Shown here: positions 15,672-23,790 of the stretch, piece by piece
How the letters are laid out: each line of letters begins with the position of its first letter
How positions within the stretch are numbered: position 1 is the first letter of the stretch
Assembly (NCBI RefSeq): GCF_009767915.1
Contig: NZ_WSRP01000002.1
Coordinates: forward strand, 1 to 64,000
Origin: Parasutterella muris
GTDB taxonomy: Bacteria > Pseudomonadota > Gammaproteobacteria > Burkholderiales > Burkholderiaceae_F
Length of the DNA: 64,000 nucleotides
Reading direction: 5' to 3'
Notes under the pieces: model-generated
What the model was told of the DNA's origin: nothing
The model's database searches: none
Seen by the model: only the letters and a program-made list of their open reading frames with translations
Position numbers and translations under genes: made by a program

Positions 15672-16652
15672 CTAAGCAAGAAATTCCAGTAAGAACGTCT
15701 TTAAAGGCGTCGCAACAGCTGCGTTTGTCAGCTCTTCCAATGTGAACCATCGACCTTCGGGGGGAGACGAGAGCGGAACCGTACTGAGCGAAATCATCAG
15801 TTTCAGGTGCGTCAGCCGATGCGTGATGAATCCGCATTCGCGGGCGTCTGAAGGCAAAACCTGCGCCTCAGGAAGGACCCAAAGATTTTTCCAGTACCGA
15901 CTTTCTCTCTTGATTAGAAGAACTTTTCCGTCCCTGACGTAGATCAGCATATGGATCGGTTCTTCCGGCACAGGAGCGCGTTTCTTTTTGGGCGGATAGC
16001 TTTCCTGAAGTCCTTCGGCACATGCTCGGCACATTTTCTGAAGAGGACAAACTTCACAGCGCGGTCTGTTTCTGACGCAAACAGTCGCGCCCAAATCCAT
16101 CATTGCCTGTGCATAGGCTCTTCCCTCTTCCTTAGGCTGGATCTCTTCGGCTGCAAGCCACAGCTTCTTATCGAGTGCTGATGCACTGAGCCCGTCACCA
16201 ATAAGCAGCAGACGGGATAAAACCCGTTTGACATTACCGTCTAATATCGGAGACGGAATGTCCGTACATGCGCTGCGTATCGCTCCCGCTGTTGAACGGC
16301 CGATACCTGAAAGTGTCACAAGATCCGATATCTCTGTCGGGAAAACTCCGTTGTATCGCTCTGCGACCTCCTGTGCGCAGCGATGCAGATTCTCCGCCCG
16401 ACTGTAATAACCGAGCCCTGCCCAAAGCTGAAATACTTCCTCCCGGTCGGCTTTAGCAAGCGCTTTAACTGTCGGGAACCGCGACATAAATTTCAAATAG
16501 TAAGGAATAACAGTCTTTACCTGAGTCTGCTGAAGCATGATTTCAGCAACCCAGCGCGGATAAGGTTCAGTGGTTTGCTGCCAGGGCAAATCATGTCGGC
16601 CGAATTGCTTCTGCCACTCAATAATCGCTCGTGCGGGATCGCTCTTTTTCAT
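15672..16652 (-). CDS. mutY: A/G-specific adenine DNA glycosylase
   Basis: A 326-residue base-excision-repair enzyme that removes adenine opposite 8-oxoguanine. The catalytic region has EIMLQQTQV (Glu), the helix-hairpin-helix LSGIGRSTAGAI with the following catalytic Asp in ILDGNVKRVL, and a [4Fe-4S] loop C-X6-C-X2-C-X5-C (CVRNRPRCEVCPLQKMC). The C-terminal third is the NUDIX-like domain that recognises 8-oxoguanine. It converges on rapZ, and a strong terminator lies between it and uraA upstream. Confidence 0.94.
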   Translation of the reverse strand: MKKSDPARAIIEWQKQFGRHDLPWQQTTEPYPRWVAEIMLQQTQVKTVIPYYLKFMSRFPTVKALAKADREEVFQLWAGLGYYSRAENLHRCAQEVAERYNGVFPTEISDLVTLSGIGRSTAGAIRSACTDIPSPILDGNVKRVLSRLLLIGDGLSASALDKKLWLAAEEIQPKEEGRAYAQAMMDLGATVCVRNRPRCEVCPLQKMCRACAEGLQESYPPKKKRAPVPEEPIHMLIYVRDGKVLLIKRESRYWKNLWVLPEAQVLPSDARECGFITHRLTHLKLMISLSTVPLSSPPEGRWFTLEELTNAAVATPLKTFLLEFLA

Positions 16653-16660
16653 TCAAATCA

Positions 16661-16696
16661 AAAAAATTAGCCGCCTCAATGAAACATCGGGCGGCT
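16661..16696 (-). terminator. Rho-independent terminator of uraA
   Basis: Read on the minus strand, AGCCGCC and GGCGGCT form a seven-base-pair stem with a 14-base loop, followed by AATTTTTTT. It lies just after the uraA stop and before mutY. Confidence 0.8.
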
Positions 16697-16715
16697 GAAT
16701 AAAATTAAAAAATGA

Positions 16716-18002
16716 TTAGGCCGACTGCTTTCTGTCTTCCATAATGAGGTTGAGCAGAATTGCGGCAAGGGTCGCTGTACCGATGCCTCCAAGTTCAAAA
16801 CCGCCAATCTTCAGAGAGAAATCGCCTGCGCCGATAATCAGTGTAACCGCAGTCACGATTAAGTTCTTGCTGCTGGCAAGATCAATTTTGTTTTCAATCA
16901 TGATGCGCACACCGGCAGCGGCAATAAATCCGAATACCACCACAGAAACCGCTCCGAGAAGCGGACCTGGGATAGTTTGAATGACCGCACCAAACTTCGG
17001 CGAGAAGCTCAGCAGAATCGCAAACAGACCGGCTACGGGGAAAATCAAGGTAGAGTAGACGCGGGTAGCCGCCATCACGCCAATGTTTTCTCCGTATGTG
17101 GTCACGCCGGGGCCGCCGCCGAAACCAGCGATGATAGTCGCTAACCCGTCACCGAAGAATGATCGTCCGATATAGGGATCCAGATTTCTATGCGTCATGA
17201 CATTGACCGCTTTGATGTGTCCTAAGTTCTCTGCGATCAAAATAACAACCACCGGAACAATGAGGATCATCGCTTCAGGCTGGAAAACTGGAGCGGAGAA
17301 ATGCGGAAAGCCAAACCAGCTGGCGTCATAAAGCGGCTGAAAATCAATCGGCTTGCCCAGACCCATTAAGTTCGTAAGGATCCAGTAGAAGATATACGCG
17401 ATCACAATACCGACAAGAATCAGGAGCTTTTGCAGGAAACCGCGAAGATAAACAGCGACAAACCCCATGATCAGAACCGCTGCAGAGGCATACCACTGTT
17501 CAAAAGTCGTTGTACCCATCCCTTTTACCGCCACAGGCGCCAAATTAAGGCCGATCGTCATAACGATGGAACCCGTGACAACCGGAGGCATCAGCCGCTC
17601 AATCCATTTGATTCCGGTAAACATAACAATGAGACCGACCAAGGCATACACGACACCGCAGGCGATAACACCGCCCATCGCAACCGGAATATTCGGATTC
17701 GGTCCGCTGCCGGCATAACCGGTAGCCGCAATAACGACCCCGATAAACGCGAAACTTGAACCCAGATAACTCGGGACGTGACCGCCAACCACCAGGAAGA
17801 ACAGCAGCGTTCCGATACCGCTCATGAAAATCGCAACATTCGGGTCCAAGCCCATAATTAATGGCGCTAGAACCGTTGAGCCGAACATAATCACAACATG
17901 CTGAATGCCCATGGCAAGCGTTTGGCCTAAGGGCAGTGTTTCATCAGGCGCAATAACGCCTGCCGTCTTCACGGACCATTTTGGAAAGTATGAATTTTTC
18001 AT
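16716..18002 (-). CDS. uraA: Uracil permease (NCS2 family)
   Basis: A 428-residue inner-membrane nucleobase:cation symporter with about 14 membrane segments. The family signature segments are present: AENLGHIKAVN in TM8 with the substrate-binding Glu, and GPGVTTYGENIGVMAATRVYS in TM10, which favours uracil over xanthine or urate transport. Other NCS2 landmarks are QHVVIMFGSTVLAPLIMG near the start and PPVVTGSIVMTIGLNLAPVA. The gene is transcribed alone, ending at a clear terminator and divergent from prfC. No pyrimidine genes are adjacent. Confidence 0.9.
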   Translation of the reverse strand: MKNSYFPKWSVKTAGVIAPDETLPLGQTLAMGIQHVVIMFGSTVLAPLIMGLDPNVAIFMSGIGTLLFFLVVGGHVPSYLGSSFAFIGVVIAATGYAGSGPNPNIPVAMGGVIACGVVYALVGLIVMFTGIKWIERLMPPVVTGSIVMTIGLNLAPVAVKGMGTTTFEQWYASAAVLIMGFVAVYLRGFLQKLLILVGIVIAYIFYWILTNLMGLGKPIDFQPLYDASWFGFPHFSAPVFQPEAMILIVPVVVILIAENLGHIKAVNVMTHRNLDPYIGRSFFGDGLATIIAGFGGGPGVTTYGENIGVMAATRVYSTLIFPVAGLFAILLSFSPKFGAVIQTIPGPLLGAVSVVVFGFIAAAGVRIMIENKIDLASSKNLIVTAVTLIIGAGDFSLKIGGFELGGIGTATLAAILLNLIMEDRKQSA

Positions 18003-18179
18003 TTGATTTAACTAGATGGATGCTCCGTACATTCTAATTAATAAAGTCTTAACAATCACATTTAATACGTTCTTTTCTTCTTTTCCTGTTACGAAGATAA
18101 ATAATTCCGTCGGTGCGATAATAGAGCTCTTCGAAAATTGACGTAAAATTCGTGACTTATCGATAAACAGGACAACAAA

Positions 18180-19808
18180 ATGCCGGAGCTGAGCTCTCAA
18201 ACGCAAAAACAAATTAAACGCAGAAGAACCTTCGCGATTATTTCTCACCCTGACGCTGGTAAAACAACTCTTACCGAAAAGCTGCTTCTTTTCGGCGGAG
18301 CAATTCAGCTCGCAGGTGCGGTCAAGGGACGTAAAGCCGGCCGTCATGCAACGAGCGACTGGATGGAAGTTGAAAAACAACGCGGTATTTCCGTCACCAG
18401 CTCCGTTATGCAGTTTGAGTACGACGATCACGTAATCAATCTTCTCGATACCCCGGGACATGAGGACTTCTCGGAAGATACCTATCGAGTACTGACCGCC
18501 GTTGACTGCGCAGTCATGGTTATCGATGCCGCCAAGGGCGTGGAGGCGCAGACAATTAAACTTTTGGAAGTTTGCCGTCTGCGTAAAACTCCGATTATTA
18601 CGTTCATCAATAAACTGGACCGCGAGGTCCAGGACCCGATCGATCTGCTCGGAGAAATTGAAAACGTCCTCAAAATCGAGTGTGCCCCGATTACATGGCC
18701 GATTGGAATGGGAAAAACTTTCCGAGGTGTGTTCTCTCTTCTGGACAATAAGCTTGTCCGTTTCACTCCGGGCGGCGAGAAACTTAGCGACGATGTCGAA
18801 GTTATTGAGGGACTGGATAACCCGAGGCTCGATCAGCTGTTCCCGCTGGAAATCGGGAACGTCAGAGAAAGCATCGAGCTCATTCAGGGCGCTAGTGAAC
18901 CTTTCTCCTTGGAACGTTTCCTTGCCGGTGACCAAACGCCTGTCTTCTTCGGCTCCGGTGTCAATAACTTCGGTGTGCAGGACGTCCTGGACGCGCTCAT
19001 TCGCTGGGCTCCGACTCCGCAGCCTCGTGATGCCGGCAAACGCATGGTTGAACCGGATGAAGCCAAATTCAGCGGCTTCGTCTTCAAGATTCAGGCCAAT
19101 ATGGATCCGAAACATCGTGACCGCATCGCGTTCTTCCGCGTCTGCTCCGGCGAGTACAAACCCGGCATGAAGGTCTACCACGTTCGTGAACAGAAGGATA
19201 TGAAGATTCCTAACGCTCTGACCTTTATGGCCAACGACCGTGTCCTTATGACCGACGCTGTTGCCGGAGATATTATCGGTATCTATAACCACGGACAGCT
19301 TCACATCGGCGACACCCTAACGCAAGGCGAAATACTCGGCTTTACCGGTATTCCTTACTTTGCTCCGGAATTGTTCAGAAGCGCACGCGCCAGAGACCCT
19401 TTCAAAGCAAAACAGCTTCATAAAGGCTTGAAAGAACTCGGCGAAGAAGGCGCGATTCAGGTGTTCGAAGATGAACTCGGCAACCTTCTTCTCGGCGCGG
19501 TCGGCGCACTTCAGTTTGAAATCGTTGCTCAGCGTCTGGCGACCGAATACAACGTCGACGCTATCTACGAAAACACTCCGATCTCAACCGCCCGCTGGCT
19601 GACATACCCGGATGAACAGACGAAAAAAGATTTTGAGCGGGAACAGGCTCTGCGCCTTGCAAAAGACGCGGAAGGCAATCCGGTGTACCTTGCGACAAGC
19701 GTATACAACCTTCAGACCACACAGAAACACTGGCCTCAGGTGACTTTCCACGTCACCCGAGAACACGGTCAGAAGCTCAAACACACCGACACGGATATTG
19801 CGATTTAA
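18180..19808 (+). CDS. prfC: Peptide chain release factor 3
   Basis: A 542-residue translational GTPase that removes RF1/RF2 from the ribosome after peptide release. The G domain has G1 [16 protein letters not shown], switch [13 protein letters not shown]3 [16 protein letters not shown] and G4 FINKLDR, each in the RF3 form; domains II and III follow to ARWLTYPD and HVTREHGQ. Length and motifs separate it from EF-G and the tetracycline-resistance proteins. The gene is divergent from uraA and convergent with hydF, 20 bases apart. Confidence 0.96.
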   Translation: MPELSSQTQKQIKRRRTFAIISHPDAGKTTLTEKLLLFGGAIQLAGAVKGRKAGRHATSDWMEVEKQRGISVTSSVMQFEYDDHVINLLDTPGHEDFSEDTYRVLTAVDCAVMVIDAAKGVEAQTIKLLEVCRLRKTPIITFINKLDREVQDPIDLLGEIENVLKIECAPITWPIGMGKTFRGVFSLLDNKLVRFTPGGEKLSDDVEVIEGLDNPRLDQLFPLEIGNVRESIELIQGASEPFSLERFLAGDQTPVFFGSGVNNFGVQDVLDALIRWAPTPQPRDAGKRMVEPDEAKFSGFVFKIQANMDPKHRDRIAFFRVCSGEYKPGMKVYHVREQKDMKIPNALTFMANDRVLMTDAVAGDIIGIYNHGQLHIGDTLTQGEILGFTGIPYFAPELFRSARARDPFKAKQLHKGLKELGEEGAIQVFEDELGNLLLGAVGALQFEIVAQRLATEYNVDAIYENTPISTARWLTYPDEQTKKDFEREQALRLAKDAEGNPVYLATSVYNLQTTQKHWPQVTFHVTREHGQKLKHTDTDIAI

Positions 19809-19819
19809 TCCGATCTGCC

Positions 19820-19845
19820 GGGAAGCCTTTACGAAAGCGCTTCCC
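19820..19845. terminator. Hairpin between convergent prfC and hydF ends
   Basis: GGGAAGC and GCTTCCC arms straddle the hydF stop in the short convergent gap, with a further GGGAAGGG just inside hydF. There is no T-tract, so it may only slow polymerase from either side or be part of hydF coding constraint. Confidence 0.3.
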
Positions 19846-21058
19846 GTGCTTCCGGGAAGGGAGAAAGCACGCGCTTCAGTATTCCCTTTATATACGCAAT
19901 CAGAACTCCGTAGTTCACGATCGGCACACCTGCCTCTCTGCACTGCCGCTGTCTGGAAAGCATCGCTCTGCGGTTGATCATGCAGGCGCCGCAGTGAATC
20001 ACAAGTTTATAGTCGCTGACATCTTCCGGAAATGAGTCTCCGGTATACCATTCAAAAGACAGCTCTCCGCCGACATGCTCCTGCAGCCAGGCGGGAATTT
20101 TGACACGTCCGATATCTTCAGCCTGACACTGATGCGTACAGGCTTCCGCGATCAGAACTTTGTCTCCCGGTTTAAGTGATTCAATCGCTTTGGCACCTTC
20201 GACAAGCCCTGTCAGATCGCCCTTATTTCTTGCCATCAAGATCGAGAAAGATGTTAGAGGAATTTCCTTAGGAACGATTTTCGCAGCCTTGCCAAACACC
20301 TGACTGTCGGTAACGACAAGGGCAGGCGGAGTTTTCAGATTATCCAGCTGAGCGGCAATAAGGTTTTCTTTTGCGACAATCGCGTTCGCGTTGGCATCCA
20401 GAGTGTCTCTAAGCGCCTGAACCTGAGGCAGAATAAGTCTGCCCTTGGGCGCCGCTGTGTCGATCGGCACGCAAAACACAACGGTATCGCCCGGGTTCAA
20501 AAGGTCCCGAATGAGCGGCCTGTCTTCAAAAGCGCGCGGCGCCGCAGAGAGAATTGCCGAGCGAAGTCGGTCAAAGCCGCTTTTGTTCAGCGCGCTGACG
20601 ACTATGAATTCTTCTTTAACCTCCGCCTGAAGTTTCTCAGCAATCTCGTCTGCAGACGGCACGGTATCGCACTTATTAAGAACCAGTAAATAAGGCGTTC
20701 CCAGTCTTTTGAACTCTTCAATGAGTTTTTCTTCGAATTCGGAAAAAGGGTTTGCCGCATCCATCACAATGAGCGCGACATCTGTCTTAGTCATGACTTC
20801 CCGCGTCTTGCCGATGCGCAGCTTTCCTAAATCGCCGACATCATCGATACCCGCAGTATCAATAAGCATGATCGGCCCAAGCGGCAGTAGTTCCATCGCT
20901 TTGTAGACAGGATCGGTCGTTGTACCAGCAATGTCGCTGACCAGCGCAATTTTCTGTTTCGTAAGCGCATTGATCACACTCGACTTTCCGGCGTTTCGTC
21001 TGCCGAACAAACCGATGTGAATTCGTGTCCCTCTGGGACTCTGATTCATTTCTGCCAT
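19829..21058 (-). CDS. hydF: [FeFe] hydrogenase H-cluster maturation GTPase HydF
   Basis: A 409-residue scaffold protein on which the 2Fe subcluster of the H-cluster is assembled before transfer to HydA. The N-terminal GTPase domain has GRRNAGKSS (20-27), DIAGTTTDP, DTAG (67-70) and NKCD. The C-terminal [4Fe-4S] site has the required CTH at 307-309 and HCGAC at 355-359, spaced as in HydF. ATG at 21058 is preferred over an upstream in-frame GTG at 21067 because AAGG lies upstream at suitable spacing. It is read after the hydA-hydB-cytochrome b operon but is separated by a strong terminator, so it probably has its own promoter. Partners HydE and HydG are not in the window. Confidence 0.94.
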   Translation of the reverse strand: MAEMNQSPRGTRIHIGLFGRRNAGKSSVINALTKQKIALVSDIAGTTTDPVYKAMELLPLGPIMLIDTAGIDDVGDLGKLRIGKTREVMTKTDVALIVMDAANPFSEFEEKLIEEFKRLGTPYLLVLNKCDTVPSADEIAEKLQAEVKEEFIVVSALNKSGFDRLRSAILSAAPRAFEDRPLIRDLLNPGDTVVFCVPIDTAAPKGRLILPQVQALRDTLDANANAIVAKENLIAAQLDNLKTPPALVVTDSQVFGKAAKIVPKEIPLTSFSILMARNKGDLTGLVEGAKAIESLKPGDKVLIAEACTHQCQAEDIGRVKIPAWLQEHVGGELSFEWYTGDSFPEDVSDYKLVIHCGACMINRRAMLSRQRQCREAGVPIVNYGVLIAYIKGILKRVLSPFPEAREALS

Positions 21059-21085
21059 GATAAGCACCTTGCTTGAAGAACTTTC

Positions 21086-21091
21086 AGTATA
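21086..21091 (-). promoter_or_regulatory. Candidate -10 box (TATACT) for hydF
   Basis: TATACT on the minus strand lies 27 bases upstream of the hydF ATG, just beyond the cytochrome b terminator. No clear -35 hexamer is present; the matching position is in the T-rich terminator tail. Confidence 0.4.
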
Positions 21092-21103
21092 AAGATTAAA
21101 GCC

Positions 21104-21129
21104 ATAAAAAAAGGGGCCGAAGCCCCTTT
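21104..21129 (-). terminator. Strong Rho-independent terminator of the hydA-hydB-cytochrome b operon
   Basis: On the minus strand AAAGGGGC and GCCCCTTT form an eight-base-pair stem closed by a UUCG tetraloop and followed by TTTT. It lies 24 bases past the cytochrome b stop and separates it from hydF. Confidence 0.9.
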
Positions 21130-21152
21130 CTTGAAATCAATCCGACGAGAAA

Positions 21153-21845
21153 TTATTTCTCAACGACCTTGATAACGTCACGCTGAACCCATGTGGGAGC
21201 GTGGTGTTCGGCGGCCTCGTAGGAGATGTCGCCGGAACCGATGCGCCAAATGCCTTTGAAGTGTTCCATGGAAAGGAGCGCCAGAGGAATATGAGCGCAG
21301 GTGACCATTGCTGTCACGATGAAGCTGCCCCAAACGTGGGTCATGAAGAGCCAGTAGAAGACAGTTTTACCGAGAAGAGGTGCACCCATCCAAAGCAGCC
21401 AGCCGGTGACGATGAGGTAAACAACCGCAGCGATGAAAATGAGATAGCTCATCTTCTGGCCGCCGTTGTAACGGCCCTGGGGCGGAACTTCAACCGGTCC
21501 GAAGGGGATCTTGAAGAAACGACGCGGATAGCCGCCGAAGTTTCTGAACCAAAGAATGGTGTTCTTGTCCCACTCGAGCAGGTTCTTCATCGTCACTGCG
21601 AAGCGTTCCGGAGCGAACAGAACATAGCCGATGAAGTTCAGCGTGAACAGACCGCCGAGCCAAATGTGCCAAACCATCAGAAGATTGGCTGTTTCATCGG
21701 AGATCTTGCCCATCATGTTACCGAAGTAAACGATGGCGCCTGTGAAGAACAAAGCGTACCAGCAGATCGCGTTGATAGAGTGGAATACTTTGTCGGAAGT
21801 GTGGAAGCGCAGAATACGTGCGCCTTGCATTTCAGCGTTAGACAT
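21153..21845 (-). CDS. Cytochrome b subunit of the [FeFe] hydrogenase (FdnI/FdhC-like)
   Basis: A 230-residue membrane protein of the formate dehydrogenase gamma/cytochrome b561 family. Four membrane helices are visible, with candidate haem-ligand histidines in DKVFHSINAICW (TM1), MVWHIWLGG (TM2) and MTHVWGSF, plus CAHIPLALL (TM4). In FdnI and similar proteins two b haems carry electrons between a periplasmic enzyme and the quinone pool. It overlaps the hydB stop by eight bases, and the Shewanella-type order hydA-hydB-fdhC supports a membrane-bound, quinone-linked hydrogenase. The soluble loop of about 60 residues after TM2 is rich in basic and aromatic residues (RNFGGYPRRFFK). Whether it feeds electrons from H2 to quinone or the reverse cannot be told from sequence. 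Confidence 0.85.
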   Translation of the reverse strand: MSNAEMQGARILRFHTSDKVFHSINAICWYALFFTGAIVYFGNMMGKISDETANLLMVWHIWLGGLFTLNFIGYVLFAPERFAVTMKNLLEWDKNTILWFRNFGGYPRRFFKIPFGPVEVPPQGRYNGGQKMSYLIFIAAVVYLIVTGWLLWMGAPLLGKTVFYWLFMTHVWGSFIVTAMVTCAHIPLALLSMEHFKGIWRIGSGDISYEAAEHHAPTWVQRDVIKVVEK

Positions 21846-22188
21846 GATGTTCGGCCTCCGTCATAGCGAGTTGAGAGCGCGGTGTGTAGTGCGTATGGTT
21901 GAGTTTGTACATTTCGCCTTCAACAGGTTTACCGTTCATATCCTTATAAACCTGCCAGCAAACATCGTTTTCATGAGAAGAAGTCAGCTTCATCTTCTGA
22001 AGACGCTTGTCATCGGCATACAAACCGGCCTGACGGTCAAGAATCACCTTATTTCTGGAAGTGATCAGCTTCGTGATCGCTGCGCCGGCAGCGACAACTG
22101 CGACCGCACAAAGACCGATAACCTTGAGGAATCCACGACGACCTAACAGGGCAGGTACATCACGTTCGGTATATTGATATTTGCTCAT
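21838..22188 (-). CDS. hydB: Periplasmic [FeFe] hydrogenase small subunit with Tat signal
   Basis: A 116-residue protein with a twin-arginine signal RRGFLK at residues 17-22 and a hydrophobic stretch after it (VIGLCAVAVVAAGAAI). The mature part is short and contains HTHYTPRS near residue 98, resembling the wrap-around small subunit of Desulfovibrio HydAB. Since HydA has no signal of its own, the two should be exported together, folded and loaded, to the periplasm. The gene starts 16 bases after hydA and overlaps the cytochrome b gene by eight bases, so the three are tightly coupled. Confidence 0.87.
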   Translation of the reverse strand: MSKYQYTERDVPALLGRRGFLKVIGLCAVAVVAAGAAITKLITSRNKVILDRQAGLYADDKRLQKMKLTSSHENDVCWQVYKDMNGKPVEGEMYKLNHTHYTPRSQLAMTEAEHHV

Positions 22189-22204
22189 TTGATATTCACC
22201 CTAG

Positions 22205-23557
22205 TTAGAGTTTGACAGGCAGCGGAGTTGTCGGAGCGAGCCAAGCGGAACCGGCGCCCTGGAGCGGCTGACCGCCGCCGTTGACACAGCCGCCGGGGCA
22301 GTTCATAACTTCAATGAAGTGCCAGCGATCCTTGTCTTCGTTGATAATCTTCATAACTTTGTGCAGATCCTGCAGCGCGCCGTTTACAACCGCAACGCGA
22401 AGTTCGAAGATCTTTCCGCCCTGAGCTTTCAGAGGAATCGGAATAGTGGCTTCAACGAGGGAGTTGTTCATACCGCGAACTGTGATGATGTCCGGATCTT
22501 TGAGCTCTTCTCCAGAGAGAATTGCGTAAGCTGTACGCAGAGCCGCTTCCATAACACCGCCGGAGCAGCCGAAAATCGTCCCGGCACCGGTGTATTTTTC
22601 CATTGTCTTGACTTCATGAGTCTTGGGCATTGTGAGCGGATTGATACCTTTGCGGCGCAGAAGTTCGGCGATATCACGAGTGGTCAGACTGTAGTCGATA
22701 TCGGGGAAGGCGGGAGTGTCTTTGGGCAGATAGCCGTGTTCCACGTTCCACTTCCATGCGTCGACAAACTCAGGACGGCTCGCTTCGTAAATCTTGGCTG
22801 TACAGGGAGTAACAGCAACCATCACGACATCGCGGGGATCCTTGTTCCAAATGTGCTTGGCAGCCCAGCTCTTGGCGAGCGCGCCGCCCATCTGAACCGG
22901 GCTCTTAGTTGTGGAAACATGAGGAATCGCAGAAGCGAAGTTAATTTCCATGTTTCTGACCCAGCCGGGGCAACAGCTGGTGAAATGCGGCAGCGGATGA
23001 TGAGCCATCTGGTTCACTTCAGGGCTTCTTTCGCCTAAGCACCAGTATCTGACTTTCTTAATGAATTCCGTACCTTCTTCCAGAATAGTCTGGTCAGCGG
23101 TCTGGTTCACGTCGTAAACAGTGAAACCTGCTTTTTCGAAAGCGTTAAGCATCTGCTCGGTGCAGAGATCGCCGGGCTGGCCGCCGAATTCTTCAGCAAG
23201 CGCCACGCGAACCGCGGGAGACGGGTGAGCAACCACGAATTTCTTCGGATCGTCCAAAACCTTGAGAACGTCCTCGACGAAGGACATCTGTTCAATCGCG
23301 CCGAAGGGACATGCGCTCAGACACTGTCCGCAGCTAACGCATGCGTCATCACGAATCTTATGAATGCTGCCGAGACCGCCGGTAATCGCATCAACCGGGC
23401 AGAATTTGCGGCATGTATCGCAGCCGACACAGTTGTCTTTGTTAATCTTAATAATCCCGCGCAGTTCGCCTTTGCGGAAATTACCCTGATATTCCGGTCC
23501 GTCTTCACCGCGGCAGCCTTGCGGCGGACGGAAAGTCACTACGTTCATAGTAGCCAT
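22205..23557 (-). CDS. hydA: Periplasmic [FeFe] hydrogenase large catalytic subunit
   Basis: A 450-residue H2-oxidising or H2-producing enzyme. Two [4Fe-4S] ferredoxin clusters are bound by Cys43/46/49/53 and Cys73/76/79/83. The H-cluster motifs are L1 TSCCPGW (193-199), L2 TPCTAKIYE (250-258) and L3 EVMNCPGGCVNGGGQP (416-431), with the four cluster cysteines at 196, 252, 420 and 424 and the proton-relay Cys at 195. L2 departs from the usual MPCxxKxxE by Thr at the Met position. An extra segment of about 20 residues follows L2 (near 264-284). The gene heads a three-gene operon with hydB and a cytochrome b and has GGAG upstream of ATG 23557. The N-terminus lacks an export signal, which the small subunit supplies. 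Confidence 0.94.
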   Translation of the reverse strand: MATMNVVTFRPPQGCRGEDGPEYQGNFRKGELRGIIKINKDNCVGCDTCRKFCPVDAITGGLGSIHKIRDDACVSCGQCLSACPFGAIEQMSFVEDVLKVLDDPKKFVVAHPSPAVRVALAEEFGGQPGDLCTEQMLNAFEKAGFTVYDVNQTADQTILEEGTEFIKKVRYWCLGERSPEVNQMAHHPLPHFTSCCPGWVRNMEINFASAIPHVSTTKSPVQMGGALAKSWAAKHIWNKDPRDVVMVAVTPCTAKIYEASRPEFVDAWKWNVEHGYLPKDTPAFPDIDYSLTTRDIAELLRRKGINPLTMPKTHEVKTMEKYTGAGTIFGCSGGVMEAALRTAYAILSGEELKDPDIITVRGMNNSLVEATIPIPLKAQGGKIFELRVAVVNGALQDLHKVMKIINEDKDRWHFIEVMNCPGGCVNGGGQPLQGAGSAWLAPTTPLPVKL

Positions 23558-23790
23558 CTTTCAACTCCAGAGCTTGAAATGGGAAATAAAAATTTGATCC
23601 GAAAAATTCTTGTTTACGCTGTACACAAAAGTGACAGCCGGACCAATATAAAAACCTTATACATCAGTTTACGGGCTGAGTTACATCGACTCAATTGGTC
23701 TAATACGTAAAGTCTAGGTAGTTACCCTTGGAAAATGGGGAAAATAAGGGTTTATCCGATAAGACATATCTCTTAATCGGACATTTCGTC
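23558..23790. promoter_or_regulatory. Leader/promoter region between the radical SAM gene and hydA
   Basis: 233 A+T-rich bases without a gene precede hydA on the minus strand. They hold the hairpin after the radical SAM gene (23755-23781), a shorter CCCTT ... AAGGG inverted repeat (about 23725-23750), and several A/T-rich -10-like boxes. No convincing full FNR site (TTGAT-N4-ATCAA) was found. The hydA promoter should lie here. Confidence 0.4.
23755..23781 (-). terminator. Hairpin after the HemN-like radical SAM gene
   Basis: On the minus strand TCCGATTAAGA and TCTTATCGGA pair over ten bases with one bulged T and a six-base loop. It begins a few bases after the radical SAM stop and is followed by a T-poor tail (TAAACCCTTATTTT), so it may be a partial terminator allowing some read-through into hydA. 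Confidence 0.5.

Noticed and set aside
18012-19304. Long open frame antisense to prfC (about 430 residues)
   Set aside because: It mirrors the codon pattern of prfC, encodes no recognisable domain, and would fully overlap a clearly real RF3 gene.
21201-21866. 221-residue open frame antisense to the cytochrome b gene
   Set aside because: Low-quality composition with no motif; the minus-strand cytochrome is supported by its operon and membrane helices.
23558-23790. Possible FNR site upstream of hydA
   Set aside because: TTGAT-type half sites occur, but no site matches both halves of TTGAT-N4-ATCAA; oxygen control remains possible but is not shown.
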